The translations under genes and the position numbers were made by a program. From Paractinoplanes atraurantiacus (GTDB lineage Bacteria; Actinomycetota; Actinomycetes; Mycobacteriales; Micromonosporaceae), in NCBI RefSeq assembly GCF_900215205.1, contig NZ_OBDY01000004.1, positions 44,348-108,347 of the forward strand: DNA of 64,000 bases. Direction: 5' to 3'. The notes beneath the pieces are model-generated. The model saw only the letters and a program-made list of their open reading frames with translations, had not been told where the DNA came from and did not search any database. Of the stretch, positions 16,925 to 25,885 are shown one piece after another; position 1 is the stretch's first letter; every line of letters begins with the position of its first letter.

Positions 16925-17146
16925 TCACGCCACGTGACGGCCTCGCGGGTAGAGCGGGACGACCACCGGCGGTTCCGGGGTCTCGATCAGCTCGACCTCG
17001 AAGCCGGCGAGCTCGAACACCTCGATCGCGCGCAGCTCGCCGGGCGTCAGGTCCTCGATGCCCTCGGGGGTGTTGGCCAGTGCGGAGACCAGACAGCCGG
17101 AGCACTCGCCGGGGGCCCGGTCGCAGCGACCGCAGTCGATGATCAT
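16925..17146 (-). CDS. Small conserved actinobacterial Cys-rich protein
   Basis: A 73-residue protein of unknown function. It begins MIIDCGRCDRAPGECSGCLV, a CxxC...CxxC pattern that could bind zinc or an Fe-S cluster. A short helical part (LTPGELRAIEVFELAGFEVE) and a Pro-rich tail follow. Similar short proteins starting MIIDC are common in actinobacteria. I choose the ATG at 17144-17146 because GGGGAGGAGGAG stands directly ahead; an upstream GTG in frame would read through that Shine-Dalgarno. It lies between the NYN nuclease and M48 protease genes on the same strand. Confidence 0.75.
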   Translation of the reverse strand: MIIDCGRCDRAPGECSGCLVSALANTPEGIEDLTPGELRAIEVFELAGFEVELIETPEPPVVVPLYPRGRHVA

Positions 17147-17242
17147 CACTCCTCCTCCCCTGCGGTGGCCGGGGGAAAAGACGACCACCATCAGTGACCA
17201 TCACGGTACGAGGGGGGTATGACAAAAACGGGATACCGCAGG

Positions 17243-18613
17243 TCAGGACCGCGAAAGGCGCCGTAGCAGAGAGTCCGCACCCATCGGGTACGCCCCGTGC
17301 CGGCGCACGCCGTCGGCCACCTCACGGTCGGAGGAGATGACCACTATCGGGCGCCCGGACGGCTCGGCCCGCACCAGTTGGCGGATCAGCTCGTCGGCGG
17401 TGTCGCCCTTGCGGGAGAACAGCACGCGCACCCCGCGCGGCGCCGGCGGCAGCCCGTGCACCCGCTCGGCGCCGTCGAAGACGACGGTCACCTCGTCGCC
17501 GGTCTGTGCCGCGATGCCGCCGAGCCCGGTGATCAACCGCTTGCGCTGCTGCTCGAGCGACATCTCGGCGAAGCCGCGCTTGGTCACGTTGTAGCCGTCG
17601 ACGATCAGGTGGGCCCGGGGCAGGGCGAGCAGCTGGTCGAGCCGGCCCGGGTCGTCGGTGTCCTGTGCCCGGGCCCGCGAGCGCTCGGGCGAGCCGGGCA
17701 GCTCGGCCGCGGTGTCGGCCACGAAGTCGGCCGGCAGCTTGTCGGCCGGGTTGAGCGCCAGCTCGCGGCGCAGGCCGGACGCGGCCTGCCCGATGGTCTC
17801 GAGCAGCAGCCACAGCCGGGCGTCGTCGACCGCGCGGGCGTCCTTGGCGCTCTGCTTGCCGGTGGCCGCGGCCGCCTCGGCCTCGGCCAGGCGGGTCTTG
17901 AGGCGGCGCACCTCGGCGTCGTGGTCGGCCGCCGTGCGGGCGATGCGGCCCTTCTCGGTGGCGAGCAGGTCGGTGGCCCGCTTGGTGGCGGCCTGGGCCT
18001 CGCGCAGCGCCTTGGCCGTCGACCGGGCCTCCTCACGCAGCTGGCCCATCTCCTCGCGGACCCGGGCCAGCTCGTCGCGGAGCTTGTCGGCCTCGACCTT
18101 GGCCACCGTGCGGTCGTGCTCGGCCCGGACGGCCCGCTGCTCGGCCTCGCGCAGCTGGGTGGCGACGGCGGCGCTGTCGGCCTCGGCGGTCACCGCGTGA
18201 CCGGCCTGGTCGATCAGCTCACGCCAGCCCTCGGGGCGGGCCAGGTAGGCCAGGGCGGCCACCTCGACCGGGTCGGCGGCGGCCGGGGCCATGCCGCTCG
18301 CGACGGCGGCGCCCAGGTCACCGGTGTCGGCGACCACCCGGGTGCTGATCCGCTGGCGGAACAGCGGGTCGGCCGCGAGCTGGGCCGCGATCTCCCGGCC
18401 GCCGAGCCGGGCCCGGCGGTTGGGGGCGAACCGGGCGACCTTGCGCATCGCGACCGGGATCTCGTCGGCGGGCAGCGAAGGAAGGGCGGCTGCGGCTAGA
18501 GTCATGATCCGCTGCCGGACAGGCTCGGGCAGAGTCGGTTCGGGGGCGAAGTCCGCATCCTGGACAACCGCCTCCATATCGGGGCGGTCGTCGGAAGGCA
18601 CTGGCGCGGACAT
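17243..18613 (-). CDS. NYN-domain (YacP-like) RNase with coiled coil
   Basis: A 456-residue protein. The N-terminal part (about 1-135) is helical and Ala-rich. A long coiled coil spans about 140-260 (LREAEQRAVRAEHDRTVAK, KLRDELARVREEMGQLREE). The C-terminal NYN/PIN-like nuclease domain (about 320-456) has LIVDGYNVTKRG, VTVVFDGAE, LFSRKGDTADELI and VVISSDREVADGVR, the spaced acidic residues expected for a metal-dependent RNase. It is probably cytosolic and acts in RNA turnover, as YacP/Rae1 does in Firmicutes, but the target is unknown. The ATG at 18611-18613 is divergent from the DEDDh-UvrC gene with about 75 bp between them. Confidence 0.83.
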   Translation of the reverse strand: MSAPVPSDDRPDMEAVVQDADFAPEPTLPEPVRQRIMTLAAAALPSLPADEIPVAMRKVARFAPNRRARLGGREIAAQLAADPLFRQRISTRVVADTGDLGAAVASGMAPAAADPVEVAALAYLARPEGWRELIDQAGHAVTAEADSAAVATQLREAEQRAVRAEHDRTVAKVEADKLRDELARVREEMGQLREEARSTAKALREAQAATKRATDLLATEKGRIARTAADHDAEVRRLKTRLAEAEAAAATGKQSAKDARAVDDARLWLLLETIGQAASGLRRELALNPADKLPADFVADTAAELPGSPERSRARAQDTDDPGRLDQLLALPRAHLIVDGYNVTKRGFAEMSLEQQRKRLITGLGGIAAQTGDEVTVVFDGAERVHGLPPAPRGVRVLFSRKGDTADELIRQLVRAEPSGRPIVVISSDREVADGVRRHGAYPMGADSLLRRLSRS

Positions 18614-18688
18614 CTACCTATTCTCACACCGCGGGCTGCGGAAAAGCTTGTCGAAGCAAGTGATCTTTTATTGGGCCCGGGCCGGAAC

Positions 18689-20518
18689 ATGTCGTACCCC
18701 CTCTTTAAAGTCCCCGGCGTGGCACAACCGGCATACGTCCAGGGCACTCTGGACACGCTCCTCAGCGCCGACGGCTCGGTCGAGCCGGCGGCGCTCTCGC
18801 TCGCCGACACGACCTTCGTCGTGCTCGACCTCGAGACGACCGGCGGCGCGGCCGACGGCGCCGGCATCACCGAGATCGGCGCGGTCAAGGTGCGCGGCGG
18901 CGCCGAGCTCGGCGAGTTCCAGACCCTGGTCAACCCGGGTGAGAAGCTTCCGCCGTTCATCACCGTGCTGACCGGCATCACCGAGGCCATGCTGGCGCCG
19001 GCCCCGCCGATCGAGTCGGTGCTGCCCAGCCTGCTCGAGTTCCTGCGGGGCGCCGTCCTGGTGGCGCACAACGCGCCGTACGACGTGGGGTTTCTGAAAG
19101 CCGCCTGTGCCCGGCACGGCTATGCCTGGCCCAACCCCCGGGTGCTCGACACCGCCGCGATCGCCCGGCGGGCGCTGACCCGCGACGAGGTGCCCAACCG
19201 CAAGCTCGGCACGCTGGCCCAGTTCTTCCGCTCGGCGGTCCAGCCCAACCACCGCGCCCTCGACGACGCCCGGGCCACGGTCGACGTGCTGCACGGGCTG
19301 ATCGAGCGGATGGGCAGCTTCCGCGTGCACACGCTGGGTGACGCGATCGACTTCGCCCGCGCGGTCACGCCCACGCAGCGCCGCCAGCGCCATCTCGCCG
19401 ACGGCCTGCCGCACGTGCCGGGGGTCTACGTCTTCCGGGCCGCCGACGACCGCCCGCTCTACGTGGGCACGTCGAAAGACATCGCGACCCGGGTACGGAG
19501 TTACTTCACCGCCAGCGAGAAGCGGGCCCGGATGTCCGAGATGATCGGCGCCGCCACCCGGGTCGAGGCGGTGGAGTGCGCCCACTCGCTGGAGGCCGAG
19601 GTCAGGGAGTTGCGGTTGATCGCGGCGCACTCACCGCCGTACAACCGCCGCTCGAAATATCCCGATCGCGTGGTCTGGCTGAAGCTGACCGATGAGCCTT
19701 ATCCCCGGCTGTCGGTGGTCCGGTCGCTGGCCGACGACAACGCGGCCTATCTCGGCCCTTTCTCGTCGCGCCGCACGGCCGAGCTGGCCGCGGCCGGTGT
19801 CTACGACGCGGTGCCGCTGCGCCAGTGCACCCACAAGCTCTCGCTGCGGACGCCGATCGCCGCCTGTGCGCTGGCCGAGCTGGGCAAATGCCCGGCGCCG
19901 TGCGAACACAAGATCACCCCGGAGGAGTACGCGGCGAGCGCCGCCCTGCCCTTTCGCACGGCCACCCACGGTGATCCCGAGCCGGTGATCCGCGCCTTGG
20001 TCGACCGGATGGAGGCGCTGTCCGAGCGGCGGCGCTACGAGGAGGCGGCCACCCTCCGCTCGCGCCTCATCGCGTTACTGAGAGCGACCGTCCGCATGCA
20101 ACGGCTGTCCGGTGTGACCAGGATCGCCGAGATGGTCGCGGCTCGGCGCAACGACGTCGGCGGGTGGGAGATCGTGGTCGTGCGGCACGGCCGGCTGGCC
20201 GCGGCGGCCACCTCCCCGCCGTACGAACATCCTCGCCCGACCCTCGACGCGGCCCGGATGACGGCCGAGACGGTCCTACCCGGACCGGGCCCGGTGCCGG
20301 CCGCCACGGCCGAGGAGACCGAGCGGATCCTCGCCTGGCTCGAGCGGCCCGACACTCGACTGGTGGAAACTTCCGGCGACTGGGTGTCACCGGTTCGTGG
20401 CGCCGCGCGCTTCACTGACCTGCTCAACCGGGCAGAAGCGGCAGCATCGGGCAAAGACTCGTCCGTTCGCTCATCCGTAACTGACCGTTCGGATGACGCT
20501 CGCTCGCTTAGGCTGTAA
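18689..20518 (+). CDS. DEDDh 3'-5' exonuclease fused to UvrC-like GIY-YIG nuclease region
   Basis: A 609-residue fusion. The N-terminal DnaQ-like exonuclease (about 35-205) shows Exo I FVVLDLETTG, Exo II LVAHNAPYDVGFL and Exo III NHRALDDARATVDVL. A GIY-YIG domain follows (about 235-320: GVYVFRAADDRPLYVGTSK), then UvrC-like sequence with cysteines (RQCTHKLS, GKCPAPCEHKIT) and a UVR-like helix pair (ALSERRRYEEAATLRSRL). The mycobacterial homologue is Rv2191. It probably works in DNA repair; there is no UvrC RNase H-like endonuclease half. I start at the ATG at 18689 (MSYPLFKVPG); the TTG at 18671 adds six residues. Confidence 0.88.
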   Translation: MSYPLFKVPGVAQPAYVQGTLDTLLSADGSVEPAALSLADTTFVVLDLETTGGAADGAGITEIGAVKVRGGAELGEFQTLVNPGEKLPPFITVLTGITEAMLAPAPPIESVLPSLLEFLRGAVLVAHNAPYDVGFLKAACARHGYAWPNPRVLDTAAIARRALTRDEVPNRKLGTLAQFFRSAVQPNHRALDDARATVDVLHGLIERMGSFRVHTLGDAIDFARAVTPTQRRQRHLADGLPHVPGVYVFRAADDRPLYVGTSKDIATRVRSYFTASEKRARMSEMIGAATRVEAVECAHSLEAEVRELRLIAAHSPPYNRRSKYPDRVVWLKLTDEPYPRLSVVRSLADDNAAYLGPFSSRRTAELAAAGVYDAVPLRQCTHKLSLRTPIAACALAELGKCPAPCEHKITPEEYAASAALPFRTATHGDPEPVIRALVDRMEALSERRRYEEAATLRSRLIALLRATVRMQRLSGVTRIAEMVAARRNDVGGWEIVVVRHGRLAAAATSPPYEHPRPTLDAARMTAETVLPGPGPVPAATAEETERILAWLERPDTRLVETSGDWVSPVRGAARFTDLLNRAEAAASGKDSSVRSSVTDRSDDARSLRL

Positions 20519-20605
20519 GGCAAGCGAAATCCCGGGCCTGGTTCGCGGGGCTTCGCGGCGATTTGGTTCGCGGCTCGCGGGCCACTGCGGTGAGGGGGTG
20601 TCCGG

Positions 20606-22396
20606 TTGGACGTCGACGCCGGCCACGGCGCCGCCCTGGGACGTGCCCTCCCGAAGCCTGCCTCCGAGTTGACGATCGGTCGCCGCCTGCGGTCCTTCCT
20701 GAGCTTTCAGGGCAACGACGACGACCCGGTGACCGTCCTCACGCGCACCCATCGCGCGATCCATCCCTCGGCCGACGCCGGCGTGCTCCGCCGCAGTTAC
20801 GCCATCGCGGAGAACATGCACCGCGGCCAGATGCGCAAGTCCGGCGATCCGTACATCACGCATCCGCTGGCCGTCGCCCAGATCTGCGCCGACCTCGGCA
20901 TGGACACGACCACCCTCGTCGCCGCGCTGCTGCACGACACGGTCGAGGACACGAGCTACACGCTGGAGGCGCTGCACGGCGACTTCGGCCCCGAGGTGGC
21001 CCACCTCGTCGACGGAGTGACCAAGTTCGACAAGGCGTTCTACGGCAAGGCGGCCGAGGCCGAGACGATCCGCAAGATGATCGTGGCGGCCGGCAAGGAC
21101 GTCCGCGTCCTGGTGATCAAGCTGGCCGACCGGCTGCACAACATGCGCACCCTCGACGCGCGCTCCCCGGCCAGCCGGGCCCGCATCGCGACCGCCACCC
21201 TCGACGTGCTGGTGCCGCTCTGTGACCGCCTCGGCATCCAGGCCCTCAAGCGCGACCTCGACGACGTGGTGCTCTACCACCTGGAGCCCGACTCGTACGC
21301 GCGGATCGACGAGCACGTGCGCAACCGCCCGGGCTGGGACGACTACCTGTCCGAGGTGAAAGCCAAGGCGCAGACGGCACTGCGCCGCTCGCGGGTGTCG
21401 GCCGAGGTCACACCCCGGCCGAGGCACTACTACTCGATCTGGAAGGACACGGTCGCCGGCGGCCACAAGGTCCCGTTCGACCTGCCCCGCATCGCGGTGA
21501 TCGTGGACGGCCCCGAGACCGACTGTTACGCGGCGCTCGGCGCCATCCACGGGCAGTGGCGCCCGGTCGCCGGCCGGTTCAAAGACTTCATCGCGTCACC
21601 GAAAAACAACCTGTACCGCTCGCTGCACACGACGGTGACCGGCCCGGACGGCCGGCTGGTCGAGGTTCTGATCCGCACCGAGACCATGCACGACTATTCG
21701 GAGTACGGCGTAGCCACCACCTACCGTTATCCGAAGTACGCGCAGGACGCCGAGGCCTCCGGGGCCGACCAGCTGACCTGGCTCAAACGGGTCCTCGACT
21801 GGCAGCAGGACACCACCGACGCCGCCCAGTTCCTCGCCTCGCTGCGATGTGACCTCGCCGAGGCCCAGATCACCGTCTTCGCCCACGGGCACGCGTTCGA
21901 GCTGCCCAGCGGCTCCACCCCCGTCGACCTGGCCTACGAGCTCGGCCCGCAAAAGGGCGACCAGTGCCTGGCGGCGACGATCAACGGCCGGCTGGCCCCG
22001 TTGAGCTCCCAGCTCCGGGACGGCGACGTGGTCGAGATCTTCTCCGAGACCGACGGGCACGTCGAGCTCGAGCCCAACGCCCCGCGCGGCCCCCGCAAGG
22101 AGTGGCTCGGCTTCGTCAAGTCCAGCCAGGCCCAGCTCCAGATCAACCGCTACTTCGACGAGAAGAACGAGCCCGGCATCAGCATCGCCGACAAGGTGCG
22201 ACTGGGCCGGGCGACGATCGGGCTGACCCTGCGCAAACACGACCGGGGCCTGGCCAGCGAGGTGCCGCTGCGCCGCCTGGCCGAGGAGCTGGGCTACCCC
22301 GACCTCGAGACCATGCTGGTGGCGGTCTGCGAGCGCAACCTCGAGCCGGACGCGGTGGTCGAGCAGCTCATCGCCCTCGTCGACCACCCGGATTAA
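20606..22396 (+). CDS. Short RelA/SpoT-homologue ((p)ppGpp hydrolase/synthetase-like) with TGS domain
   Basis: A 596-residue RSH protein. The HD hydrolase domain (about 50-195) is intact: HPLAVAQI, LLHDTVEDTSY, VIKLADRLHNMRTL. The synthetase domain (about 235-370) has RFKDFIASPKNNLYRSLHTT and VEVLIRTETMH, but reads RPRHYYSIWKD where active synthetases have RPKH. A TGS domain follows (about 425-485, ITVFAHGHAFELPSGSTPVD) and part of the helical domain. The zinc-finger and ACT regulatory parts of long RSH proteins (about 750-850 residues) are missing. The start is a TTG at 20606 with GAGGGGG ahead. It may favour ppGpp hydrolysis. It is probably the second RSH of the genome. Confidence 0.85.
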   Translation: MDVDAGHGAALGRALPKPASELTIGRRLRSFLSFQGNDDDPVTVLTRTHRAIHPSADAGVLRRSYAIAENMHRGQMRKSGDPYITHPLAVAQICADLGMDTTTLVAALLHDTVEDTSYTLEALHGDFGPEVAHLVDGVTKFDKAFYGKAAEAETIRKMIVAAGKDVRVLVIKLADRLHNMRTLDARSPASRARIATATLDVLVPLCDRLGIQALKRDLDDVVLYHLEPDSYARIDEHVRNRPGWDDYLSEVKAKAQTALRRSRVSAEVTPRPRHYYSIWKDTVAGGHKVPFDLPRIAVIVDGPETDCYAALGAIHGQWRPVAGRFKDFIASPKNNLYRSLHTTVTGPDGRLVEVLIRTETMHDYSEYGVATTYRYPKYAQDAEASGADQLTWLKRVLDWQQDTTDAAQFLASLRCDLAEAQITVFAHGHAFELPSGSTPVDLAYELGPQKGDQCLAATINGRLAPLSSQLRDGDVVEIFSETDGHVELEPNAPRGPRKEWLGFVKSSQAQLQINRYFDEKNEPGISIADKVRLGRATIGLTLRKHDRGLASEVPLRRLAEELGYPDLETMLVAVCERNLEPDAVVEQLIALVDHPD

Positions 22397-22416
22397 GGCC
22401 CAGTAGCCTTGCGCGT

Positions 22417-23052
22417 GTGAGTTTCCCTCGGGTCGTACGGGCGTACGCGTATCAGGCTTTCTATCGGCTGCCGAGCGCCGCCCGCCGCCGCATCGCCGGG
22501 CTGGTCGCCCCGAGATATCTGGTCGGCGCGGTCGCAGTGGTCCGCGACAGCGAGTCGAGCGACCCCGATCGCATCCTGCTGCTGCGCCAGCCGCCGAACC
22601 GGGGCTGGAGCCTGCCGGCCGGCCTGCTGAAAAAGCATGAGCGGGCGGAGATCGGCGCGGCCCGCGAGCTGTTCGAGGAGACAGGCGTCCGCATCGCACC
22701 GGGTGATCTGACACCGGGCAACCCGAACGCGATCATCCACCCGGTCGGCGTGGTCGACACGGTGTTCTTCGGCGCGGTCCCCGCCTCCACGACGAAGCTC
22801 GCGGTCGACGGCGGCGAGATCCTCGAGGCGGCCTGGTTCCCGGTCGACGACCTCCCCCGCCTGACCGTCAACACGGCCCACCTGCTGAGCCAGTACGGCA
22901 TCGGCGGCAAGAAGACCGCCGCCCTGGCCGCCGAAAAGGTGGAAAGGGAAGCCGCCGTCTACGACAAGGCCGAGGCCGCCGCCGGGGCCGAGGGCGCCGA
23001 CGGCGAGGGCGGGGACGCCGCCGGTGGAGCGGGCGGGGCCGGGGACAAGTGA
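22417..23052 (+). CDS. NUDIX hydrolase
   Basis: A 211-residue NUDIX pyrophosphatase with a perfect Nudix box: GLLKKHERAEIGAA followed by RELFEETGV, matching Gx5Ex7REUxEExGU. The domain spans about 33-155 and starts with YLVGAVAVVRD. An N-terminal basic stretch (RVVRAYAYQAFYRLPSAARR) and an Ala/Gly-rich tail flank it. It should hydrolyse a nucleoside diphosphate linked to another group; the substrate cannot be read. The GTG at 22417 starts 20 bp after the RelA/SpoT stop, and the stop overlaps the next start by four bases, so the three genes look like one operon linked to nucleotide metabolism. Confidence 0.85.
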   Translation: MSFPRVVRAYAYQAFYRLPSAARRRIAGLVAPRYLVGAVAVVRDSESSDPDRILLLRQPPNRGWSLPAGLLKKHERAEIGAARELFEETGVRIAPGDLTPGNPNAIIHPVGVVDTVFFGAVPASTTKLAVDGGEILEAAWFPVDDLPRLTVNTAHLLSQYGIGGKKTAALAAEKVEREAAVYDKAEAAAGAEGADGEGGDAAGGAGGAGDK

Positions 23053-23888
23053 CCGAGGTCTGCGGTGTGGTGCTGGCCGCGGGTGAGGGGCAGCGGCTGC
23101 GGCCGCTGACCGAGATCCTGCCCAAGGCGCTCTGCCCGGTCGGCAACGTGGCCCTGCTTGATCGGGCGCTGGCCCGGCTGGCCGCCCTCGGGCTGGCCGG
23201 CACCGGGAACGCTGCCGTCAACGCGGCCTATCTCGGCGAGCGGGTCGTGGCGCACGTCGGTGAGCGGGCCCATCTCTCCGTCGAGCCGGACGGGCCGGTC
23301 GGCACCTCGGGTGGGGTGGGGCGGCTCAAGGGCTGGATCGACGGGCGGGGTGCGCTCGTCGGCAACGCCGACGCGTACCTCTCGGATCCCGGTCGTGAGC
23401 CGGGTAAGGACATCGCGGCGCTGCTCGACGGCTGGTCGGGCGAGACCGTGCGGATGCTGACCAAGACCAATCCGCCCGGGGCGACCGGCGGGTTCAGCGG
23501 GCGCCGGTTCGCCGGTTTCTCGCTGCTGCCGTGGCGCTACGTCCGCGACCTCTCGACCGAGATGAGCAACCTCGTGCGTACGGTGTGGCGCCCGGCCGAG
23601 GCTGAAGGCGCGCTCGAGCTGATCGACTACGCGGGTTCCTACATCGACACCGGGACGCCCGGCGACTACCTCACGGCCAATCTGCACGCCGCGAAGGCCC
23701 GCGCCCTCATCGACCCCTCGGCCACCATCACCGGAACCGTCACCGACGCCGTGGTGGGCGCCGGCGCCATCGTCCACGGCGAGATCGAGCGCTGCGTGGT
23801 GTGGCCCGGCGCCGAGGTCGCCGCCGGCGAGAAGCTGATCGACGTCATCCGCGCCCCGGGCCCGGTGACGGTCAGCGTGAGGGCCTAG
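23049..23888 (+). CDS. Sugar-phosphate nucleotidyltransferase (NDP-sugar pyrophosphorylase)
   Basis: A 279-residue protein with the nucleotidyltransferase N-terminal signature GVVLAAGEGQRLRPLTEILPKAL (NTP- and Mg-binding loop; the KAL lysine contacts phosphate). Further motifs are PVGTSGGVGRL and VGNADAYLSD (metal Asp), followed by a product-binding segment and a short left-handed-helix-like tail (TITGTVTDAVVGAGAIVHG). It should make an NDP-sugar, perhaps GDP-mannose or dTDP/UDP-glucose; the sugar cannot be assigned. The GTG overlaps the NUDIX stop (GTGA). Its TAG stop is shared with the convergent Lrp-domain gene in the tetramer CTAG (23885-23888). Confidence 0.82.
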   Translation: MTEVCGVVLAAGEGQRLRPLTEILPKALCPVGNVALLDRALARLAALGLAGTGNAAVNAAYLGERVVAHVGERAHLSVEPDGPVGTSGGVGRLKGWIDGRGALVGNADAYLSDPGREPGKDIAALLDGWSGETVRMLTKTNPPGATGGFSGRRFAGFSLLPWRYVRDLSTEMSNLVRTVWRPAEAEGALELIDYAGSYIDTGTPGDYLTANLHAAKARALIDPSATITGTVTDAVVGAGAIVHGEIERCVVWPGAEVAAGEKLIDVIRAPGPVTVSVRA

Positions 23889-24172
23889 TCGGCGTCGGGG
23901 AGGCCGATGGCGAAGGCGTCCTCCAGGTCGTGCTTGGAGTAGGCGCGGAACGCGATGTGCGACTCCGTGTTGACCACGCCGGGGGTCTTGGAGATCTTGC
24001 CGGCGATGACCTCGGCGATGTCGTCGAAGCGGGGCACCCGCACGATGGCGATGAGGTCGACGTTGCCGGCCACCGAGTACACCTCGCTGACGCCGTCCAG
24101 AGCCGCGAGCGCCTCCGCGACCTCGGGAATCGAGTCGGTGGCGCAGTCGATGTGCACGATCGCGGTGTTCAC
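23885..24172 (-). CDS. Stand-alone Lrp/AsnC-type ligand-binding (RAM) domain protein
   Basis: A 95-residue alpha/beta sandwich domain, the effector-binding half of Lrp/AsnC regulators without the DNA-binding half. It shows AIVHIDCATDSIPEVAEAL, VSEVYSVAGNVDLIAIVRV and HIAFRAYSKHDLEDAFAIGL. Such proteins form oligomers and bind amino acids; this one may modulate a full-length Lrp paralogue encoded elsewhere. The start is a GTG at 24170-24172. It lies upstream of the strong bidirectional terminator at 24223-24250 and converges on the nucleotidyltransferase gene. Confidence 0.85.
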   Translation of the reverse strand: MNTAIVHIDCATDSIPEVAEALAALDGVSEVYSVAGNVDLIAIVRVPRFDDIAEVIAGKISKTPGVVNTESHIAFRAYSKHDLEDAFAIGLPDAD

Positions 24173-24222
24173 CAGCGGGCTCCTCGCCTCTGAGGGAGTG
24201 GACCGATCAATCTTAGATAGAG

Positions 24223-24250
24223 AAAGGGGCCCGCCGAAGCGGGCCCCTTT
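24223..24250. terminator. Strong hairpin terminator after qcrB
   Basis: AAAGGGGCCCGC (24223-24234) and GCGGGCCCCTTT (24239-24250) form a perfect 12-bp stem with loop CGAA. It lies 28 bp after the qcrB stop and about 50 bp upstream of the Lrp-domain gene on the same strand, so it ends the qcr transcript and insulates the next gene. Confidence 0.85.
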
Positions 24251-24277
24251 CCTCGTTTTACGTGACAGCGTGCCGGG

Positions 24278-25885
24278 TCAGCGACCGGACCCGATCTCCT
24301 CGCGGTCCTTGCCGGAGACCGGCGGCATACCGGGCGAGACCGGGGCCTCGGCCGGCTTCTCGACCGGGAAGAAGAAGCCCTTGATCGCCGGCGCGAGGGC
24401 GCCGACCCGGTTCATCTTCTTCGGGACGACCCAGCCGCCGTACTCCAGAGGCTCGGGGTGCCCGTGGTCGTCCACCGGGCCCAGCGGCTGGTGGACCTCG
24501 ACGAACTGGCCGTTCGGCAGGCGGCGGATGATGCCCGTCTCCACGCCGTGCGCCAGCACCTCGCGATCGTGCTGCTGAAGGCCGAGGCAGATGCGGACGG
24601 CCACCCAGTACATCAGCGGCGGGCCGACGATCAGGCCGATACGGCCGGCCCAGGTCATCGCGTTCAGGCTGATGTGGAACTTGTCGGCGATCACGTCGTT
24701 GGCGCCGGAGATCGTGGCGACCAGGAAGAACGTGAACGCCATGGCGCCGATGCCGACCCGCTCCGGGTTGTCGCGGGGACGCTCGAGCAGGTTGTGGATC
24801 CGCTTGTCGCCGGACTTGCGCGACTCCAGCCACGGCCAGAGCAGCGGCAACGTGAAGATCACGCCGAGGCCCACGCCGGCCGGCCAGAACAGCGGCGGAA
24901 TGCTGTAGTTGCCGATGTAGATCTGCCAGTTCGGCATGAGACGGACCAGGCCGTCCATGAACATGACGTACCAGTCGGGCTGCGAGGCCGAGGAGACCTC
25001 GGACGCGCGGTACGGGCCGAACAGCCAGATCGGGTTGATCTGGAAGAGACCGGCGAGCAGCGCGATCGTGCCGAAGCAGGCCATGAAGAAGCCGCCCTGC
25101 TTGAGCGCGTACCGCGGGAACATGCGCTCGCCGACCACGTTGGTGTTGGTCCGCATCGGGCCCGGCCACTGGGTGTGCTTCTGCTTGAACACCAGGGCCA
25201 GGTGGATGCTGATCAGCGCCAGCAGGCCGCCCGGGATGAGCAGCACGTGGGCGATGTAGAACCGGCCGATGATCAGGTGGCCCGGGAACTCGCCGCCGAA
25301 GACGGCGGCGGAGAGCCAGGTGCCGATGATCGGGAAGGACAGCATGATCGCCGACGCGATGCGGAGACCGGTGCCCGACAGGCCGTCGTCCGGCAGCGAG
25401 TAGCCGGTGAAGCCGGCGAAGAAGCCGAGGAGGAACAGGATGATGCCGATCACCCAGTTGATCTCGCGGGGCTTCCGGTAGGCGCCGGTGAAGAAGATGC
25501 GCGCCATGTGCACGACGATCGACGCCATGAACAGCAGCGCCGCCCAGTGGTGCATCTGCCGCATGAACAGGCCACCGCGAACCTCGAACGACAGCCTCAG
25601 CGACGACTCGTAGGCGGCCGACATCTCGGTGCCGCGCAGGGCCGAGTACGGGCCGTCGTACGCGACCTCCTTCATCGACGGGTCGAAGAAGAGGGTCAGG
25701 AAGACACCGGTCAGCAGCAGGACGATGAAAGAGAAGAGCGCGATCTCGCCGAGCAGGAACGACCAGTGGTCAGGGAACACCTTGTTGAGCAGGGCCCGCA
25801 GCGGGGTCGCCGCCTGGAACCGCTCGTCGGTGCCTCGCGCGACGGCCACCGGGGCCTGCGCGAGGTCTACTTTGCGCCGCTTCAC
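24278..25885 (-). CDS. qcrB: Cytochrome bc1 complex cytochrome b subunit
   Basis: A 535-residue membrane protein carrying both b hemes and the quinol/quinone sites of the actinobacterial bc1-aa3 supercomplex. Heme ligands lie in MRQMHHWAALLFMASIVVHM and in FYIAHVLLIPGGLLALISIH. The Qo motif is PDWY (SQPDWYVMFMDG), the Gram-positive version of PEWY. About eight helices are followed by a long C-terminal extension with VETGIIRRLPNGQFVEVHQP, typical of actinobacterial QcrB. Start GTG 25883-25885 overlaps the qcrA stop (GTGA). It is the last gene of the ctaE-qcrC-qcrA-qcrB block, followed by a terminator. Confidence 0.95.
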   Translation of the reverse strand: MKRRKVDLAQAPVAVARGTDERFQAATPLRALLNKVFPDHWSFLLGEIALFSFIVLLLTGVFLTLFFDPSMKEVAYDGPYSALRGTEMSAAYESSLRLSFEVRGGLFMRQMHHWAALLFMASIVVHMARIFFTGAYRKPREINWVIGIILFLLGFFAGFTGYSLPDDGLSGTGLRIASAIMLSFPIIGTWLSAAVFGGEFPGHLIIGRFYIAHVLLIPGGLLALISIHLALVFKQKHTQWPGPMRTNTNVVGERMFPRYALKQGGFFMACFGTIALLAGLFQINPIWLFGPYRASEVSSASQPDWYVMFMDGLVRLMPNWQIYIGNYSIPPLFWPAGVGLGVIFTLPLLWPWLESRKSGDKRIHNLLERPRDNPERVGIGAMAFTFFLVATISGANDVIADKFHISLNAMTWAGRIGLIVGPPLMYWVAVRICLGLQQHDREVLAHGVETGIIRRLPNGQFVEVHQPLGPVDDHGHPEPLEYGGWVVPKKMNRVGALAPAIKGFFFPVEKPAEAPVSPGMPPVSGKDREEIGSGR

